Below are positions 61,023 through 64,000 of a stretch of DNA of 64,000 nt, one piece after another. The notes beneath the pieces were generated by a model. It was not told where the DNA came from, made no database searches, and was given only the letters and a program-made list of their open reading frames with translations. The stretch's first letter is position 1. Each line of letters begins with the position of its first letter. Source of the stretch: Desertivirga arenae (GTDB lineage Bacteria > Bacteroidota > Bacteroidia > Sphingobacteriales > Sphingobacteriaceae); contig NZ_JAFEWE010000010.1 in assembly GCF_017355785.1 (NCBI RefSeq), positions 168,938-232,937 on the forward strand. The letters run 5' to 3'. The position numbers were made by a program, and so were the translations under genes.

Positions 61023-63464
61023 TTAAAACTCCCGCTCACCGAACTCACTAGCGGGCAATTTCAACTTTTTGCCTAGCTGATTTAAGTTAATACTTAGATT
61101 TAGAAGCAAGAGGTCTTTCTCCTGGATGTAATTGGTGGTTGTATAGAAATTACTCCCCCACGTAGTTATCCTTTGTTCATTAGCATTAAAAATCCCAAGA
61201 TCGATATTTTGCCATTGCAAAGTAGCCGAAGCTTTTCCATTCCAGAAGTTTTTCTTCAAAGAAGCATTTGGAATCACGTACCTCGAATCTTTTCCCTGTG
61301 CAGTAACCCGCTCTGACAAGTAATTCACATTCCACTGAAAGCTTGTAGTTTTACTAAGCTGGATGTTTGAATTCGTGTTAACAGAATAAACTACACTAGA
61401 TGTATTAACTCTTACTGCATTATCAAATAGTGAACCTTTAAGGCTATAATCATATACGTTAGCTCCTATATAAAATTGGTACCAATTAACAGGTTTCAGG
61501 TTAGTTCCCAACTCGACACCCCATAAGTTGGCTTTACCGGCATTGGTATAAATGCGATTCAAGATGGTATCGTTATAAACACTGTTAACACGGTTTATTA
61601 CATTTCTAATATTTTGATTGTAAAGCGTTAATGACACAGATCCTTTTCTAAAGTCCTTTATCAAGCCAAGTTCGGATAATCCAACAAACTCTGGACGGAT
61701 CTTAGGGTCTCCCTGCTCAAGGGTTTCAGAATGCTCCCTTTCTGGATACGGGTTCAACTCATTATTCGTCGATCTTTGAACTCGTTTACTATACCCAGCC
61801 TTTAGTTTCAAGGAACTCTGGACTGTATATAGCAGGTTAACAGATGGAAATAGATTTGACAAGGTTAAATCAAACGGCTTTGCCTCCTTTCCGGCAAACA
61901 CCCGGGTGGCGTACTCATATCGAAGTCCCGCTACATAATCAAGTTTGCTTACTTTTCCAGAGTACTGACTATATATAGAGTGGATTTCATTTTTCAAATC
62001 GGCATTGCTGCTGAATTCAGGGACTACCGAATAAGCTCCAGAGCTAAGGTTCTGATCCTCGTACAAGAACACACCATTTTGTTCCTGAAAACGGTACTGG
62101 TAACCACTCTCCAATTTTCCTTTTCCAATATTTATCAAATAATCAGCCTTCAACCGAAATGCGTCTAAAGGGTTCTTCCCATCATTTCTCACATTTTGAA
62201 TAGTCTGACTAGTATTTGGATAGGCGAGATTGGAATTTTCGGTGCGCGAATTCACTTTCCCTGATTCATATAATCCTGATAATGAAATAGAAGACTTATT
62301 AGCAAAGGTGTGGGTATAGTCTATATTCCCTAAACTGAAATCCCCCATTTTCCTGACAACATTGGAATTAAAGTACGTAAATCTCTGCACAGTATTACCT
62401 GTATTCAAATCGGTTTTGCTATTATTATAGAGGATATCTGCTCTTCTATACTGAGTTTTCCTGCCATTATAAAAACCAATAAAAAATGAATTATTCTTGT
62501 TCGGTGTATATCCGACTGATGCACGAACGGTATGACCGTAACGCTTAAAACTCCTCTCACCTGCCGATGGAAAAGATGTGTAAATATTATCGATTGTAGT
62601 ATTTACGTCACCCACTCTGCGGCCAGCCAGATCATTCCTCAAATAGCTTCCTGATAAGGTAAAGTCCCATTTATCCTTTCTTACGTTCGTTATTGCATCT
62701 GCACCATAACGTTGAGGAGCATTTAGATTGTTATAAGACTGAATTGATGGAAAACCTCCCTGAGTGCTGGCACTGAATGAGGAAACATTTGCAGTACCTT
62801 TTTTAGTTACAATATTAATGATTCCTGACTTCCCATCCGGATCATATTTAGCCGAAGGAGCAGTAACTATTTCAATATTTTCAATTGTATTAGCCGGCAA
62901 TTGATTCAAAATTTCTTTTGGAGCTGCTTGTATCGGCTTGCCATTCAAAAGAACAAGTAAACCAGTTGAACCTCTTAAAGCGATATCACCTTCCGCATTT
63001 ACCGAAACCGAAGGCGTATTTTTAATTACATCAAGTGCTGTACCTCCCTGGCTTGACTGAAACTGTCCGGCACTATACACCTGCTTATCAATTTTATGAC
63101 TGGCTTCTGATTTCGTGCCTGTAATAGTTACCTCATTTAATGCCTTTGCGTTAGCTCTTAGCTGAATCACTCCTATATTCAGATTTTGGCCGTTACGAAC
63201 TTGTACCAAAGTTTTGCTTGCATTGTAACCAAGGAACCTCACTGACAGAATGTAACTTCCTTCCTGTAACTGCTTAAAATGAAATTTACCTTTAATATCT
63301 GATACCCCACCCGTTACAAGAGTACTGTCGCCCGTTTTTAAAAGGGAGATAGTAGCAAATTCAATAGGTTGCTTTTCAGTATCCGTTACGCTCCCTGAAA
63401 TTGATTGACTAAAGCTTTTGGAAGAACAAACAAAAAAAAGAATAAGTAAAAAATTAAATCTCAT
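61023..63464 (-). CDS. TonB-dependent outer-membrane receptor (outer membrane beta-barrel family)
   Basis: Outer-membrane receptor of 813 residues not accompanied by SusD. A signal peptide (1-19) leads to a carboxypeptidase-regulatory-like domain (ISGSVTDTEKQPIEFATISLL, about 22-105), a plug (NEVTITGTKSEASHK to KSGIINIVTKKGTANVS) and a long beta-barrel of the OMP_b-brl_3 type. Proteins of this class import or sense diverse ligands and often lack a known substrate. Its promoter carries the same CTATA-N5-TATAG repeat as the sulfatase operon, so I infer joint regulation, possibly by sulfur supply. It ends with a strong terminator. Substrate unknown. Confidence 0.9.
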   Translation of the reverse strand: MRFNFLLILFFVCSSKSFSQSISGSVTDTEKQPIEFATISLLKTGDSTLVTGGVSDIKGKFHFKQLQEGSYILSVRFLGYNASKTLVQVRNGQNLNIGVIQLRANAKALNEVTITGTKSEASHKIDKQVYSAGQFQSSQGGTALDVIKNTPSVSVNAEGDIALRGSTGLLVLLNGKPIQAAPKEILNQLPANTIENIEIVTAPSAKYDPDGKSGIINIVTKKGTANVSSFSASTQGGFPSIQSYNNLNAPQRYGADAITNVRKDKWDFTLSGSYLRNDLAGRRVGDVNTTIDNIYTSFPSAGERSFKRYGHTVRASVGYTPNKNNSFFIGFYNGRKTQYRRADILYNNSKTDLNTGNTVQRFTYFNSNVVRKMGDFSLGNIDYTHTFANKSSISLSGLYESGKVNSRTENSNLAYPNTSQTIQNVRNDGKNPLDAFRLKADYLINIGKGKLESGYQYRFQEQNGVFLYEDQNLSSGAYSVVPEFSSNADLKNEIHSIYSQYSGKVSKLDYVAGLRYEYATRVFAGKEAKPFDLTLSNLFPSVNLLYTVQSSLKLKAGYSKRVQRSTNNELNPYPEREHSETLEQGDPKIRPEFVGLSELGLIKDFRKGSVSLTLYNQNIRNVINRVNSVYNDTILNRIYTNAGKANLWGVELGTNLKPVNWYQFYIGANVYDYSLKGSLFDNAVRVNTSSVVYSVNTNSNIQLSKTTSFQWNVNYLSERVTAQGKDSRYVIPNASLKKNFWNGKASATLQWQNIDLGIFNANEQRITTWGSNFYTTTNYIQEKDLLLLNLSINLNQLGKKLKLPASEFGEREF

Positions 63465-63540
63465 ATTGATTGTGGAAATGGGTAATTGCTTTGAAATGAG
63501 CAGAGGGGATCGAAAAATACCTGTTTAACTACTCAAGCTG

Positions 63541-63548
63541 CAAAGTTA
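63541..63548 (-). promoter_or_regulatory. -7 box of the TonB receptor gene
   Basis: TAACTTTG on the minus strand matches TAnnTTTG and lies 76 bp before the ATG. The CTATA-N5-TATAG repeat begins 8 bp upstream, overlapping the -33 region. Confidence 0.5.
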
Positions 63549-63556
63549 AAATAAAT

Positions 63557-63571
63557 CTATAATTTTTATAG
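63557..63571. promoter_or_regulatory. Second copy of the CTATA-N5-TATAG repeat
   Basis: CTATAATTTTTATAG has the same arms and the same 5-bp spacer as 60841-60855. It covers the spacer and -33 region of the receptor promoter. Confidence 0.6.
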
Positions 63572-63854
63572 GATAAATAGCCTTTATAAAGAAACAGGTA
63601 GATAATATTTGTATGTTTCTACGATACTCCTATGAATATGAAAATCCAGATTCATAATCACAAAATTAGCAGGCCATTGCTACAGGAAAGATAACTTTAT
63701 CTAAAGTTTAAGTTAAAGAAGGTGGTTTCGCTTTTATGAGCGGCGGAACTCTCCCTTTCGTCGGGTTAACTGGCATGAGAACTCTTAATTCCTGTTAAGG
63801 GCACCAAATTGATTGTTATAGCAATAATGATTCTGCTGAATTTTTCATAAAACG

Positions 63855-63887
63855 AAAAAAGCCCTATCAGTTACCTGAAGGGCTTTT
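63855..63887 (-). terminator. rRNA operon terminator
   Basis: GCCCT (63861-63865) pairs with AGGGC (63879-63883) with A/T flanks on both sides, giving a T-run on the minus strand just after the 5S rRNA. It may work in both directions. Confidence 0.8.
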
Positions 63888-63896
63888 GTTTAAAAG

Positions 63897-64000
<104 letters not shown>

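Larger units (their letters stand above)
63465..63854. other. Intergenic region between TonB receptor and rRNA operon
   Basis: This stretch holds the receptor promoter and operator near its left end and no gene that I can support. A GC-richer patch at about 63735-63780 stands out from its AT-rich surroundings but matches no known RNA. No tRNA is visible. Confidence 0.4.

Noticed and set aside
63730..63810. GC-rich patch before the rRNA terminator as a possible RNA gene
   Set aside because: No tRNA cloverleaf or known RNA motif can be drawn; it may be only a local composition change.

Overview
The window is chromosomal DNA of a Bacteroidota bacterium, most likely a soil Sphingobacteriaceae close to Pedobacter. 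The evidence is three SusC/SusD pairs, a hybrid two-component sensor, an ECF sigma/FecR pair, and promoters of the Bacteroidota type (TAnnTTTG at -7, TTTG or TTG near -33). It is a carbohydrate- and sulfate-ester-scavenging region ending in the tail of an rRNA operon. I see no insertion sequence, phage gene, tRNA or CRISPR array.

Region 1 (0.3-20.7 kb, minus strand): a DUF1801 gene, then a pectin-type polysaccharide utilisation locus (PUL). It runs ECF sigma factor, FecR anti-sigma, STN-containing SusC, SusD, then five secreted glycosidases: a GH138-like uronidase, an MGH1-like (alpha/alpha)6 enzyme, GH28, GH95 and GH2 with malectin. There is no polysaccharide lyase. The enzyme set resembles exo-acting removal of rhamnogalacturonan side chains rich in galacturonic acid and L-fucose/L-galactose.

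Region 2 (20.8-32.7 kb): a non-phosphorylating L-fucose pathway split over two operons. One (FucP remnant, aldo/keto reductase, fuconolactonase-type amidohydrolase, zinc alcohol dehydrogenase) is divergent from a LacI gene, with a perfect 18-bp operator inside its promoter. The other (UxaA-type dehydratase, SDR, FAH-family hydrolase, SDR) is divergent from an AraC gene. Predicted products are pyruvate and lactate. The only sugar permease gene is a truncated remnant, and one dehydrogenase lacks its catalytic lysine. A response regulator and an erythromycin-esterase homologue lie between the operons.

Region 3 (32.8-47.8 kb): a galactan PUL with a divergent hybrid two-component regulator, SusC, SusD, a SusE-like protein, a GH53 endo-galactanase and a clan GH-A enzyme (possibly GH147), followed by an SGNH esterase.

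Region 4 (47.9-49.4 kb): a terminator, a 61-aa orphan gene flanked by a 15-bp direct repeat, a six-helix membrane protein of unknown function, and a doubtful 53-aa ORF.

Region 5 (49.4-60.9 kb) is the most unusual part. One long minus-strand unit encodes two tiny membrane proteins, a histidine-box membrane hydroxylase, two formylglycine-type sulfatases, SusC/SusD, a secreted rhodanese and a secreted rhodanese-thioredoxin fusion. Its leader carries a 38-codon ORF that ends in three consecutive cysteine codons just before the stop, which suggests cysteine-responsive attenuation. An inverted repeat (CTATA-N5-TATAG) lies just upstream of its promoter, and the same motif with the same spacer occurs at the promoter of the next gene upstream, a TonB-dependent receptor (61.0-63.5 kb). 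I read this as a candidate sulfur-starvation organosulfate scavenging system. The window closes with an rRNA-operon terminator and a partial 5S rRNA gene.
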